This document shows, piece by piece, positions 1-6,664 of a DNA stretch of 17,552 bases. Numbering within the stretch: position 1 is the stretch's first letter; every line of letters begins with the position of its first letter. A program made the position numbers and the translations under genes. This stretch comes from JACJYC01 sp964558465 (GTDB taxonomy: Bacteria > Bacteroidota > Bacteroidia > Chitinophagales > Saprospiraceae): positions 1 to 17,552 of the forward strand of contig CAZLEF010000114.1 in NCBI GenBank assembly GCA_964558465.1, given 5' to 3'. The notes beneath the pieces were generated by a model. It was not told the origin of the DNA. It saw only the letters and a list, made by a program, of their open reading frames with translations, and did no database searches.

Positions 1-418
1 TCACTTCATACCAACCCACCTGGCTGAGTTTGTCGCTGCCGGCGTACAGATACCCCTGGCTGTAACGGCCGCCGCGGGCCGCGTATTCCCACTCGGCTTC
101 GGTGGGCAGGCGGAAGGTTTTGCCGGTGGTCCGGTTCAGTTTTTGGATAAATTCCCGGGCGTCAAACCAGGAGACATTTTCCACCGGGCGGTTATCGCCT
201 TTGTAATCAGAAGGATTATTGCCGCCCATGACGGCTTTCCACAGGGCCTGGGTTACGGGGTATTTGCCGATATAAAAATCACGAACAGCGACTTCATGGG
301 CGGGTTTTTCGTGGTCAAATTCACTGGCGTCATCCCCCATCAGGAATTTGCCGCCTTCGACGAAGATGAGGTCGATTGGGGGCCCGGAGGGGAGGGTTAT
401 TTGGAGGTTGGGTTGCAT
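1..418 (-). CDS. FGE/SUMF1-fold protein, N-terminal part (runs off left edge)
   Basis: The first 139 codons of a formylglycine-generating-enzyme (FGE-sulfatase, SUMF1/PvdO/EgtB-like) domain protein are visible; the 3' end lies outside the window. It starts at ATG 418 and reads MQPNLQITLPSG. Family landmarks in order are the VEGGKFLMGD opening, YIGKYPVTQALWKAVMG, a VENVSWFDAREF segment, and the RLPTEAEWEYAARGG core. There is no signal peptide, so it is probably cytoplasmic. The C-terminal segment that would carry any catalytic cysteines is not visible, so activity cannot be judged. It lies 73 bp downstream of the Roc-COR gene on the same strand and could be co-transcribed. Its last visible 104 bp are almost identical to the paralogue at 3254-4015, while the rest is clearly diverged. 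The fold is confident; the function is unknown. Confidence 0.88.
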   Translation of the reverse strand, partial: MQPNLQITLPSGPPIDLIFVEGGKFLMGDDASEFDHEKPAHEVAVRDFYIGKYPVTQALWKAVMGGNNPSDYKGDNRPVENVSWFDAREFIQKLNRTTGKTFRLPTEAEWEYAARGGRYSQGYLYAGSDKLSQVGWYEV

Positions 419-459
419 AAAATAAGGTGTTGAGGAATAAGGTTTCGGGTTTATTTTAG

Positions 460-487
460 TTGATGGTGGACGGTAGACGGCAGACGG
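460..487. repeat. Heptamer tandem array (4 units) upstream of the FGE gene
   Basis: Four 7-bp units follow one another on the plus strand: TTGATGG, TGGACGG, TAGACGG, CAGACGG. Read on the minus strand, the sense of the genes here, they are CCGTCTG, CCGTCTA, CCGTCCA, CCATCAA. The same heptamer family occurs at 7145-7179, in front of the methyltransferase. Confidence 0.75.
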
Positions 488-491
488 TCGT

Positions 492-3005
492 TTAATCCTC
501 GTCCTCTTCGATAAATAATTGTTTGATGGTCTTTTCGCCTTTTCGCAAGGCATTAAATTCCTTTCGCATCATTCTCAGAGCGGCCTTGAGATCCCAGGAC
601 AACTCTTTTTCAAATTCGCCAAAAAGGAAAGGGATTTTGAATTTGAGTTTCCATTTGGCGTCCGGTTGGTGGGGCAGTTTTGTATTGGCCTCTTTCCATT
701 TTTGAACGATTTCACTGGAGGTGGGAAGCTGAGCAAAAAATTTACCCAATTGTTCTTCGAGTATATCATTTACCCGTTCAAGCTCGGTTTCGGAATCCTT
801 TGAGGATTCTATTAGGGTAATGGTTGTCCGGATATCTTCCTGGTGGCGTTCTGCATATTTCAGAAGGGAATCCAGGTATTTTTGTTGTTCGTTTTGATTG
901 TGAAGGATGGAAAGGGTATTTTTTTCGATACCGTCCATGCCGCGTTCCAGTCTGGCGAAACTTTCCCGGGTTGCCCGGTCGTCCACCTGAATGTTGATAT
1001 TCAAACCGGTTTTTCTTTCAATTTGCCGATCCTTTTTGGTAGATATTTTATCCAGGAAATCCCGTGAAACGCTGAATGTTTTTCCAATTCTTCCGATGGT
1101 AAGTTCGTCTTTCCCCATTTTCTCCAGACCCAGTAAATCTTCATAATCCCACTCAATTTCCGGATGGCCCGGAACCGGCATTTTTTCGGTTATTTTTAAA
1201 TCTGCAAAACCTTCGTTGATGGCGTATAAGCGGTGGAGGATGATCGAAAAATATTCGCGTTTTCGGTGTTCCTGGCCGTTAATGGCAATCGTAAGCCGCC
1301 CCCGGTCCAGGTCGGCGGTGACCAGGGCCGTGCAGTTGAATTTTTTATTTGACAACAGGACCCCGGTCCGCCAAAGATTGCCCAGATCCCGGATGTCATC
1401 TTTCATATGAATAATAAACTGCGAAATGACGTTAGGCGGCAGGAAATCGTATTCCATAATGAACTCTACCGCTTCTTTCTGGTCAAATGCAACCGGGGTT
1501 GAAACTTCTTTTGGCAAAAGATCAGGTATCAGATATTTGCGCGGTTTGTACTCGTACAACAACTCGAACTCCTTCATGATGCTGACGAGGTAGAGTTGTT
1601 CCTGATCGGAATAATGAATTTTCTTTTCTTTGCTGGGATCGTACTCTTCTTTTTTCTGGTCTTCTGTATTCAGAATATAGTCGAGGTCTTTTTCATGGAG
1701 GATGCCGTCGGTAATGCTGGGCGAATTGATGATTTTGTAAACCCCGATGGTTACCCAGTGGGGATCGAGTACAAAAAAACTTTGGAGTTTCAGGCTGGGG
1801 AAGTGAAGAATCACACCCAATGCATTCAGGTATCGCAACAATGTTTTTTGGGCATTCGGATCGTCTTCCTTGTGTTGTTTGCAAATTTCCAGAAACCGGT
1901 CCCTGTTGATATAATGGTTCTGGGCGGTTTCAAGCTCCAGTTGGTTTTTGATGTTGAGCCAGCTTTCACTGATCGGGGTTTTGAAAAGGGGCGTTTCCGG
2001 AATTAATTCGGCAAGCGTTTGGGCAAATTGATTCAGGTTCCATTCGGTTTTGCAGGACATTTTGATAAACCGGTTATCTACAAAAGGATATTTTTTGTTC
2101 AGGGTCGATTCTTCCAGACTATAGCTTTTATTCTCATCCATTTTATTGATCGCAACGATAGCTGGCGACCCCCCTCCAAACTTCTGAATATGCCGCAACC
2201 AGTAGTCCTTTTTGTTATCCGTCCGGCTGTCCAGGACAAAAATATAGATGGAGCGGTGGGTCAGGAAAAACTGGTGCGTGGCGTGCATGATTTCCTGGCC
2301 GCCAAAATCCCAAATTCGCATTTTGACATCACTGACTCCTGGGAATTTTTGGAACATGCCGGTTTTGCCCATTTCCACGATTTCCACGTTGACCCCGTGG
2401 GTCTGGCTTTCATTGTCCAAAAACGGTAAACCTTTTATTTTTTTAAGGACCGAGGTTTTTCCGGCCAGGCCTTCGCCCACCAAAAGCACTTTGATTTCTT
2501 TGAGAAAAAATGGGCCTTTGTTCTCATCTTTTTTGAAAGAGGCAAACCAGGATAAAACAGCTTTGCCGCCTTGTTGAACGATTTCGGGGGGAGGGGAAGT
2601 GAGTGGATTATTATGAAGATACAACTCCTGCAAAGCTTCGGCATCTGACGGAAGCGAGAATTCTTTCAGCTTATTTTCGCTTATATCAAGGATTTTTAAA
2701 GTTTTTAAACCTTTAGGCAAAAAAAGGTTTGTCAGTTTGTTGCCAGTCAGAATGAGTGCCTGGAGGAATTTAGCTTCCGCTGTTAATTTTTCAGCAATGC
2801 GCCCCCACTTCCCGTCATCCAGACCCACCCCCGCCAAATTCAACCCAATCAACCGCCCCTCACCATCCAGGGCATATTTGGGGTAATCGGGCTGGTACCC
2901 CATTACACCTCTCAGGGGGTCGGCGGTGTTTTTTGGCAGGTTCAGGGTATGTTTTCCGCCCAGGATCTGTTCGATTTCTTTGATGATGCCAGGTTTGGTT
3001 TTCAT
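492..3005 (-). CDS. Roc-COR (Roco family) GTPase with N-terminal leucine-rich repeats
   Basis: 837 aa from ATG 3005 (MKTKPGIIKEIEQ). The frame stays open upstream to 3143, but that part is translated repeat DNA. Visible domains: leucine-rich repeats at about residues 51-141 (LNLAGVGL, LILTGNKLTNL, LDISENKLKEF, LYLHNNPLTSPP). Then a Roc GTPase with P-loop GEGLAGKT (177-184), G3 WDFGGQE (232-238), G4 NKMD (287-290) and G5 SCK (about 317). A COR dimerisation region follows at about 345-600. A charged, probably coiled-coil stretch (about 670-755) leads to a C-terminal segment with an amphipathic helix (RMMRKEFNALRKGEK). There are no transmembrane segments. Known of the family: Roco proteins are GTPases that dimerise through COR, and bacterial ones mostly lack assigned roles. 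Inference: a nucleotide-switched sensor that works with the flanking FGE-fold proteins. No TIR, caspase or kinase effector domain is visible. Confidence 0.93.
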   Translation of the reverse strand: MKTKPGIIKEIEQILGGKHTLNLPKNTADPLRGVMGYQPDYPKYALDGEGRLIGLNLAGVGLDDGKWGRIAEKLTAEAKFLQALILTGNKLTNLFLPKGLKTLKILDISENKLKEFSLPSDAEALQELYLHNNPLTSPPPEIVQQGGKAVLSWFASFKKDENKGPFFLKEIKVLLVGEGLAGKTSVLKKIKGLPFLDNESQTHGVNVEIVEMGKTGMFQKFPGVSDVKMRIWDFGGQEIMHATHQFFLTHRSIYIFVLDSRTDNKKDYWLRHIQKFGGGSPAIVAINKMDENKSYSLEESTLNKKYPFVDNRFIKMSCKTEWNLNQFAQTLAELIPETPLFKTPISESWLNIKNQLELETAQNHYINRDRFLEICKQHKEDDPNAQKTLLRYLNALGVILHFPSLKLQSFFVLDPHWVTIGVYKIINSPSITDGILHEKDLDYILNTEDQKKEEYDPSKEKKIHYSDQEQLYLVSIMKEFELLYEYKPRKYLIPDLLPKEVSTPVAFDQKEAVEFIMEYDFLPPNVISQFIIHMKDDIRDLGNLWRTGVLLSNKKFNCTALVTADLDRGRLTIAINGQEHRKREYFSIILHRLYAINEGFADLKITEKMPVPGHPEIEWDYEDLLGLEKMGKDELTIGRIGKTFSVSRDFLDKISTKKDRQIERKTGLNINIQVDDRATRESFARLERGMDGIEKNTLSILHNQNEQQKYLDSLLKYAERHQEDIRTTITLIESSKDSETELERVNDILEEQLGKFFAQLPTSSEIVQKWKEANTKLPHQPDAKWKLKFKIPFLFGEFEKELSWDLKAALRMMRKEFNALRKGEKTIKQLFIEEDED

Positions 3006-3037
3006 ATTAATGATGATTTCAGTGTTCAAAATGAAAC

Positions 3038-3295
3038 GCAAGTCGGAGACTTGCTGGTAGCCGCAACGGGGCGCAGCCCCTGGCGAACAAGGATCGAAAA
3101 AATGCGCCCCACCCCCTGCCGTACTCGCCGCCGCGCAGCACAAAAATCTTGAAAATCCTAAAATCCTGTAAATCCTGATTCAGACATTTACCCGCGCCCT
3201 TGCCGGCCTGTCCCGGGCCGCTCGTCTAGAGCTCACGGGAAAAGCCGGAAGGGCTAACCACCTCCCTGGAGGGGGAGGACAAGGCGGAAGCCGAC
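3038..3295. repeat. Duplicated FGE-end/spacer segment, copy A
   Basis: This stretch runs from the spacer in front of the Roc-COR gene into the last codons of the FGE gene at 3254. It matches 4117-4415 closely, with scattered substitutions and an insertion in copy B. It contains a 7-bp perfect hairpin, GCAAGTC-gga-GACTTGC (3038-3054), and a second, GGGGC-gca-GCCCC (3068-3080). The region 3006-3253 holds no convincing gene. The duplication apparently carries an FGE 3' end plus its downstream spacer as one unit. Confidence 0.85.
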
Positions 3296-4015
3296 AAAGT
3301 TGTCGCGGTCGTCCGGCCCGCCCCTGAAGCGGTACGCGACACGCCAGTACAACGGTGCGTTGAGGAAGCCGCCGCCGCGAATCACGCGGTCAACGCCCAC
3401 TTCCGGCCCGCTCGGGTTGTCAGCCACACCCTGTTTTTTACATTTTTCGTAATATTTTTCATCGAACCAGTCGTCGCACCATTCATAAACATTGCCGCTC
3501 ATATCGTGGATCTCCAGTTCGTTGCCCAACAGCAGGCCGACCTCGTGGGTTTGGTTGTCGCTGTTATCATCGTACCAACCCACCTGGCTGAGTTTGTCGC
3601 TGCCGGCGTACAGATATCCCTGGCTGTAACGGCCGCCGCGTGCCGCGTATTCCCACTCGGCTTCGGTAGGCAGGCGAAATTCTGCGCCGGGCGGTTTCCG
3701 GGTTTTCACCCAATCCCGAACGTCTTTCCGGTTGTTGATTTTTTGGATAAAACGCCGGGCGTCATTCCAGGAAACGGTTTCCATGGGGTTGCCTGCCCCT
3801 TTAAACCGGGAAGGATTGGCGCCCATAACCGCCTGCCAAAGGCGCTGGGTCACCGGGTATTTGCCGATGTAAAAGGAGTCCACTTTCACGGGGTGGATGG
3901 GGCGGCAGGCGTCCCAGAGGTCGCCTTTTTCGTCGCCCATATCAAAGGCTCCGCCTTCGACGAAGACCAGGTCGAGGTCGGGGAGGGGAGGTGGGTTTGC
4001 GTTGTGCTGGGCCAT
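3254..4015 (-). CDS. FGE/SUMF1-fold protein lacking the catalytic cysteines
   Basis: 253 aa, complete, from ATG 4015 (MAQHNANPPPLPDLDLVF), essentially one FGE-sulfatase (C-type-lectin-like) domain. Landmarks: VEGGAFDMGD (19-28), YPVTQRLWQAVMGANPSRFKG (53-73), VSWNDARRF (81-89), RLPTEAEWEYAARGG (114-128), DMSGNVYEWC (171-180), RVIRGGGF (210-217) and the VGFRL end (241-245). In active bacterial FGE a Cys pair lies just after the RGG motif. Here that segment is FLNAPLYWRVAYR with no Cys, so sulfatase maturation is unlikely and ligand or protein binding is more plausible. Compared with the partial paralogue at 1-418 it has an extra loop at about 95-112 (RKDVRDWVKTRKPPG). It has no signal peptide. 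It lies upstream of the Roc-COR gene on the same strand with a 248-bp spacer. A TATATTTA box at 4059-4066 may be its -7 element. Confidence 0.92.
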   Translation of the reverse strand: MAQHNANPPPLPDLDLVFVEGGAFDMGDEKGDLWDACRPIHPVKVDSFYIGKYPVTQRLWQAVMGANPSRFKGAGNPMETVSWNDARRFIQKINNRKDVRDWVKTRKPPGAEFRLPTEAEWEYAARGGRYSQGYLYAGSDKLSQVGWYDDNSDNQTHEVGLLLGNELEIHDMSGNVYEWCDDWFDEKYYEKCKKQGVADNPSGPEVGVDRVIRGGGFLNAPLYWRVAYRFRGGPDDRDNFVGFRLVLPLQGGG

Positions 4016-4058
4016 GCGGGTTTGTCTTTTGGATCCGCCGGTTGTGTGGAATTGGGGA

Positions 4059-4066
4059 TAAATATA
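4059..4066 (-). promoter_or_regulatory. Possible -7 promoter element of the FGE gene
   Basis: TATATTTA on the minus strand resembles the Bacteroidota TAnnTTTG box and lies 43 bp upstream of ATG 4015. No TTG is seen at the -33 spacing. The same box with similar flanks recurs at 4432-4439 beside the collapsed FGE unit, which suggests a conserved promoter region. Confidence 0.35.
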
Positions 4067-4116
4067 GGGAAAACGTGGGATTGTTGGATGTCGGTGATTG
4101 GGCTGGGAGGGAGGGC

Positions 4117-4415
4117 GTAAGTCAGAGACTTGCGGGTTTTGCCGCTACGGGGCGCAGCCCTTCGCGATCGGTTAAAAAAATCGATTAGGGCCCCCACCCC
4201 CTGCCGTACTCGCCGCCGCACAGCACAAAAATTTTGAAAATCCTAAAATCCTGTAAATCCTGATTCAGACATTTACCCACGCCCCGACAGGCCTGGCCGG
4301 AGGCTCGTCCCTCGCCCTCTTGCCGGCCTGTCCTGGGCGCCTCGTTTTGAGCTCACGGGAAAAGCCGGAAAAGCTAACCACCTCACTGGAGGGGGAGGAC
4401 AAGGCGGAAGCCGAC
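4117..4415. repeat. Duplicated FGE-end/spacer segment, copy B
   Basis: Second copy of the segment at 3038-3295. The hairpins AAGTC-aga-GACTT and GGGGC-gca-GCCC are kept. About 40 bp near 4280-4320 are present only here and contain a partly repeated GGCCTG motif. The upstream gap of the FGE gene, 4016-4694, consists of a promoter region, this repeat, a collapsed FGE end and the stem-loop element at 4522-4660; no gene was found in it. Confidence 0.85.
4383..4415 (-). pseudogene. Remnant of a third FGE gene (last codons only)
   Basis: On the minus strand this reads VGFRLVLPLQ followed by TGA, identical in protein to the end of the FGE protein at 3254-4015 (there VGFRLVLPLQGGG). Similarity stops abruptly at the GTC codon (4415). 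Only about 16 bp further out is a TATATTTA box (4432-4439) whose flanks resemble the FGE promoter. The arrangement looks like an FGE unit in which almost the whole reading frame was deleted. Confidence 0.7.
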
Positions 4416-4521
4416 ATCGTGTATTGGAAGATAAATATAGGAATAATTCGTCGCAAGATTTTTCGTTCCAATTTTGGAAAAACCAGGGAATTTTTTTACT
4501 TTTGTAAAACCTTGAGAAGGG

Positions 4522-4660
4522 ACTCCGAAAGGAGTGATCTATCTCGTGTAGCTCCGATCGAACGTCGGAGCTACTTGTTTTATACCGCGCGTCGCATAGT
4601 TTTGAAAAAACTATGCATCCTGCGGCATTATCCCTCGCGCCGGCCCGCCACGAAGGATAA
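4522..4660. other. Intergenic element with four consecutive stem-loops
   Basis: Four hairpins in 139 bp. (1) ACTCC-GAAA-GGAGT, 4522-4535, with a GNRA-type loop. (2) GTAGCTCCGA / TCGGAGCTAC, 4548-4557 and 4565-4574, perfect 10 bp. (3) GCATAGTTTT-gaa-AAAACTATGC, 4594-4616, perfect 10 bp. (4) TTATCCCTCG / CGAAGGATAA, 4628-4637 and 4651-4660, one mismatch. No convincing ORF covers it. It could be a structured RNA or a palindromic REP/MITE-type repeat; the strand is unknown. Confidence 0.65.
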
Positions 4661-4694
4661 AAAAGGCCGGGGTTTCAGTATTCGCGTTTGGCAA

Positions 4695-5288
4695 CTAAAA
4701 AACCTCCCCCATCCCCACCCGGCAATCCTCCAAATCCAGCATCGCATTAATAAGGTGAACGGCCTGAAACCGGGCCAAATCTTCCGGCGTGATGCGCGCC
4801 GGCCGGATCCGGCCTTCCTGCAGGTAAAAAGCCCGTTTCACGCCTTCGAGCAGTGGGCGTTCCGGCGTCCAGAGGTGGCGGCCGTCATCAAAAACGAGGT
4901 TGGCGAACCAGGAATCGGTGAACTCGCCGTTTTTCAGGATGAGGATGTCGTCGCAGTCGCCGCGCTGTGCGTAAAGGTCGTTCAGCGCACGGCGGTCGGC
5001 GTATTTATGGGCGTACTCCGGTTCGCCGGCAACTACCCGGAGTGTGCGGATCACCGGCAGTTTGTAAGGAACAAATTCAATCTGGTCGATCCCCATCGAA
5101 TACAATACCCTGCATTTGAAAAGTCCTTCCCGGCAATTTTCCGGTATCCGGATCTGGTCTTCCAGGTATATGGGCGCGACGGTTTCTCCCAATAACGTTC
5201 GTCTGGATCGGTTGAGCCGTTCGTTGTGGAGGTCCGGCAGATGGATGCGGCCGTCCAGGATTTTTATGCTTTCTATTAGGTGGTGCAT
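4695..5288 (-). CDS. pabC: Class IV PLP enzyme, aminodeoxychorismate lyase-like
   Basis: 197 aa from ATG 5288 (MHHLIESIKILDGRI). It belongs to the class IV aminotransferase fold and is shorter than the roughly 270 aa of E. coli PabC. Visible features: N-terminal ERLNRSR (23-29), the likely PLP-binding lysine in YAHKYADR (K95), the GEFTDSWFANLVF strand (121-133) equivalent to the E-T-AN-F motif of the family, and TPERPLLEGVKR (141-152). It lies immediately downstream of a PabB-like gene on the same strand. That supports release of pyruvate from 4-amino-4-deoxychorismate to give p-aminobenzoate for folate. The specificity is taken mainly from this context; a branched-chain or D-amino-acid aminotransferase is a less likely alternative. 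The gene symbol is tentative. Confidence 0.82.
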   Translation of the reverse strand: MHHLIESIKILDGRIHLPDLHNERLNRSRRTLLGETVAPIYLEDQIRIPENCREGLFKCRVLYSMGIDQIEFVPYKLPVIRTLRVVAGEPEYAHKYADRRALNDLYAQRGDCDDILILKNGEFTDSWFANLVFDDGRHLWTPERPLLEGVKRAFYLQEGRIRPARITPEDLARFQAVHLINAMLDLEDCRVGMGEVF

Positions 5289-5300
5289 GGTGTTGAGTTA

Positions 5301-5330
5301 TGGTTTGGGGTTGTTTGGAGTTGTTTGGGA
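5301..5330. repeat. Decamer tandem array (3 units) between pabB and pabC
   Basis: Three 10-bp units (TGGTTTGGGG, TTGTTTGGAG, TTGTTTGGGA) lie within the 72-bp gap, 13 bp upstream of the pabC start. The same decamer family occurs at 11081, 11171 and 17201. On the coding strand it is C/A-rich. Confidence 0.7.
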
Positions 5331-5360
5331 TTGTCAGACTACAGCCAAAAAAATGAACAA

Positions 5361-6356
5361 CTAAACAGGCAAACCCGCGGCCGCCAGGATCGGCACATAC
5401 ACCTTATCCACCAACTCCCGGTATTCCTTCCGCGGGTCGCTGTACACGGTGATGCCGCCGCCGCTTTTGTAAACCAGGCCGTTGGGTGTTTGTTCGATGA
5501 AACGGATCATGACCGCACTATCGACCCGGCCGTTGTCGTAACAACCAAAAACGCCGGTATAATACCCGCGTTCGTATCCTTCTGCCGCGCGGATGATCTC
5601 CATCGTTTTGGCCTTTGGGGCGCCGGTAACCGAGCCTGCGGGCAGGAGTTCGGCAAAAATATCGCCGATCCGGGTGTGGAAATCGTTGGCCAGCCGCCCC
5701 GCGATCCGGGAACTGGCCTGGAAAAGGTCCCGCTCGTGGGTCCGGATCCGGTCGATATACCGGAATTTTTCCACGCGGACCTGCCGGGAAACCCGGCCCA
5801 GGTCGTTGCGGATCAGGTCGACGATGGTGAAGTGTTCAGCCCGTTCCTTTGGGTCGTTCAACAGGATCTCCCGGGCGTTCGGGATGCCGGCGTCGATGGT
5901 GCCTTTCATGGGGAAAGAATAGATGGCGCCGTCCCGGATCTTTACAAAAGTTTCGGGTGAAAAAACGACGAACCGGTCCTTGAAAAGCAATTTGTACGGC
6001 GCAGTACTCCGTTCGAAGATGGCTTGCAGGCCCAGGTTGATCCGGATCGGGGTTGGAAAGGTCAGGTTAGTCAAGAACGAATTGCCTTTGAAGAGGTTTT
6101 CCTGCACCAGGTGGAAGGCGGTAGCATATTTTTCATAGGCGACCGGGTATTTTTCCATCCGGACGGGTTCGGGGTCAAAACCAGCCGGCAGGTAATTGGT
6201 CAGGCCATTGAAGTCGTAGTAAATGCCCTGCCCGGCGGCCTCCGCCATCGGCAGAATGACGGGATCGCGGAGGTCAAAGTCCAGAATAAACAAAAAGGGT
6301 TGGCCGGCCCTTGCATAATCGTTCATCAATCGGGACATCACACAAATTTCTGACAT
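5361..6356 (-). CDS. pabB: Aminodeoxychorismate synthase component I, short form
   Basis: 331 aa from ATG 6356 (MSEICVMSRLMNDYARAG). ATG 6338 and 6326 are also possible, and the last gives the MNDYARAGQPFLF opening. The frame is open up to 6446, but there it translates repeat DNA. Chorismate-binding enzyme motifs: NSFLTNLTF (about 92-100), PMKGTID (149-155), DLIRNDLGRV (180-189), GSVTGAPKAKTMEII (241-255), YYTGVFG (265-271), SGGGIT (298-303). It is shorter than E. coli PabB (about 450 aa) because the N-terminal half is reduced, as is common in Bacteroidota. The reaction is chorismate plus ammonia to 4-amino-4-deoxychorismate. The glutaminase partner PabA is not in the window. The pabC-like gene follows after 72 bp, probably in one transcript. 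A TATCTTTA box at 6364-6371 would give an almost leaderless mRNA with ATG 6356, which favours a start further in. Confidence 0.92.
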   Translation of the reverse strand: MSEICVMSRLMNDYARAGQPFLFILDFDLRDPVILPMAEAAGQGIYYDFNGLTNYLPAGFDPEPVRMEKYPVAYEKYATAFHLVQENLFKGNSFLTNLTFPTPIRINLGLQAIFERSTAPYKLLFKDRFVVFSPETFVKIRDGAIYSFPMKGTIDAGIPNAREILLNDPKERAEHFTIVDLIRNDLGRVSRQVRVEKFRYIDRIRTHERDLFQASSRIAGRLANDFHTRIGDIFAELLPAGSVTGAPKAKTMEIIRAAEGYERGYYTGVFGCYDNGRVDSAVMIRFIEQTPNGLVYKSGGGITVYSDPRKEYRELVDKVYVPILAAAGLPV

Positions 6357-6489
6357 TGTGACGTAAAGATAGGGGGAATGATACAATTGATGCGATTGAT
6401 ACGATTGGTTCGATTGGTTCGATTCCTCAAATAAACAAATAAACAAATAAACGCATCAACAAATCAGCGCATCAACAAATCAACCACGC

Positions 6490-6519
6490 CCACGCCACAG
6501 GCGTGGTGGCACGCACATC
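6490..6519. repeat. Small palindromic element inside the octamer array, copy 1
   Basis: Perfect 7-bp arms, CCACGCC-ACA-GGCGTGG (6490-6506), followed by TGGCACGCACATC. The reverse complement of this flank (GATGTGCGTGCCAC) is found next to the same palindrome at 13382-13408, again inside an octamer array. Confidence 0.75.
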
Positions 6520-6608
6520 AACAAATCAACGCATCAACAAATCAACGCATCAACAAATCAACAAATCAACAAATTGATCAGGCGCCTGCCCGCTTTAACC
6601 TTTTAATT

Positions 6609-6639
6609 TTGACTTTAACCTTTTCTTTCCTTATTTTTG
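6609..6639 (+). promoter_or_regulatory. Bacteroidota-type promoter of the Uma2-like gene
   Basis: A -33 element TTG (6609-6611, within TTTTG) is followed after exactly 20 nt by TATTTTTG (6632-6639), a full match to TAnnTTTG. It leaves a leader of roughly 20 nt before ATG 6665. Confidence 0.7.
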
Positions 6640-6664
6640 TTCTAAATCTAAAAGGCTGATAAAA

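Larger units (their letters stand above)
6357..6664. repeat. Octamer-type tandem repeat region between the divergent pabB and Uma2-like genes
   Basis: About 308 bp without a gene. From 6377 to 6425 it has CGATTGGTT-type units. From about 6427 to 6573 it has ATCAACAA/ATCAACGC octamers, often alternating as a 16-bp cycle. The array is interrupted at 6490-6519 by a palindrome (CCACGCC-aca-GGCGTGG) and its GTGGCACGCACATC flank. The last 85 bp are AT-rich and carry the promoter of the next gene. Confidence 0.85.

Noticed and set aside
3006..3143. 46-residue N-terminal extension of the Roc-COR protein
   Set aside because: It is translated from the duplicated spacer (hairpins included) and lacks domain character; MKTKPGIIKEIEQ at 3005 is the natural start.
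3254..4015. Active formylglycine-generating enzyme for sulfatases
   Set aside because: The catalytic cysteine pair is absent and no sulfatase gene is in the window.
4265..4471. 68-codon minus-strand frame over the repeat copy B
   Set aside because: It reads the FGE remnant in a different frame and has no support; the VGFRLVLPLQ frame matches the real gene end.
4016..4694. Complete diversity-generating retroelement
   Set aside because: There is no reverse transcriptase and no adenine-rich template repeat in the window; only a possible variable-region-like gene end is present.
5280..5960. 226-codon plus-strand frame opposite pabB
   Set aside because: It is a shadow of pabB, whose chorismate-binding motifs are clear on the other strand.
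6357..6446. 30-residue N-terminal extension of PabB
   Set aside because: It encodes SNQSNQSYQS-type low complexity from the tandem repeats, and a promoter-like box lies inside it.
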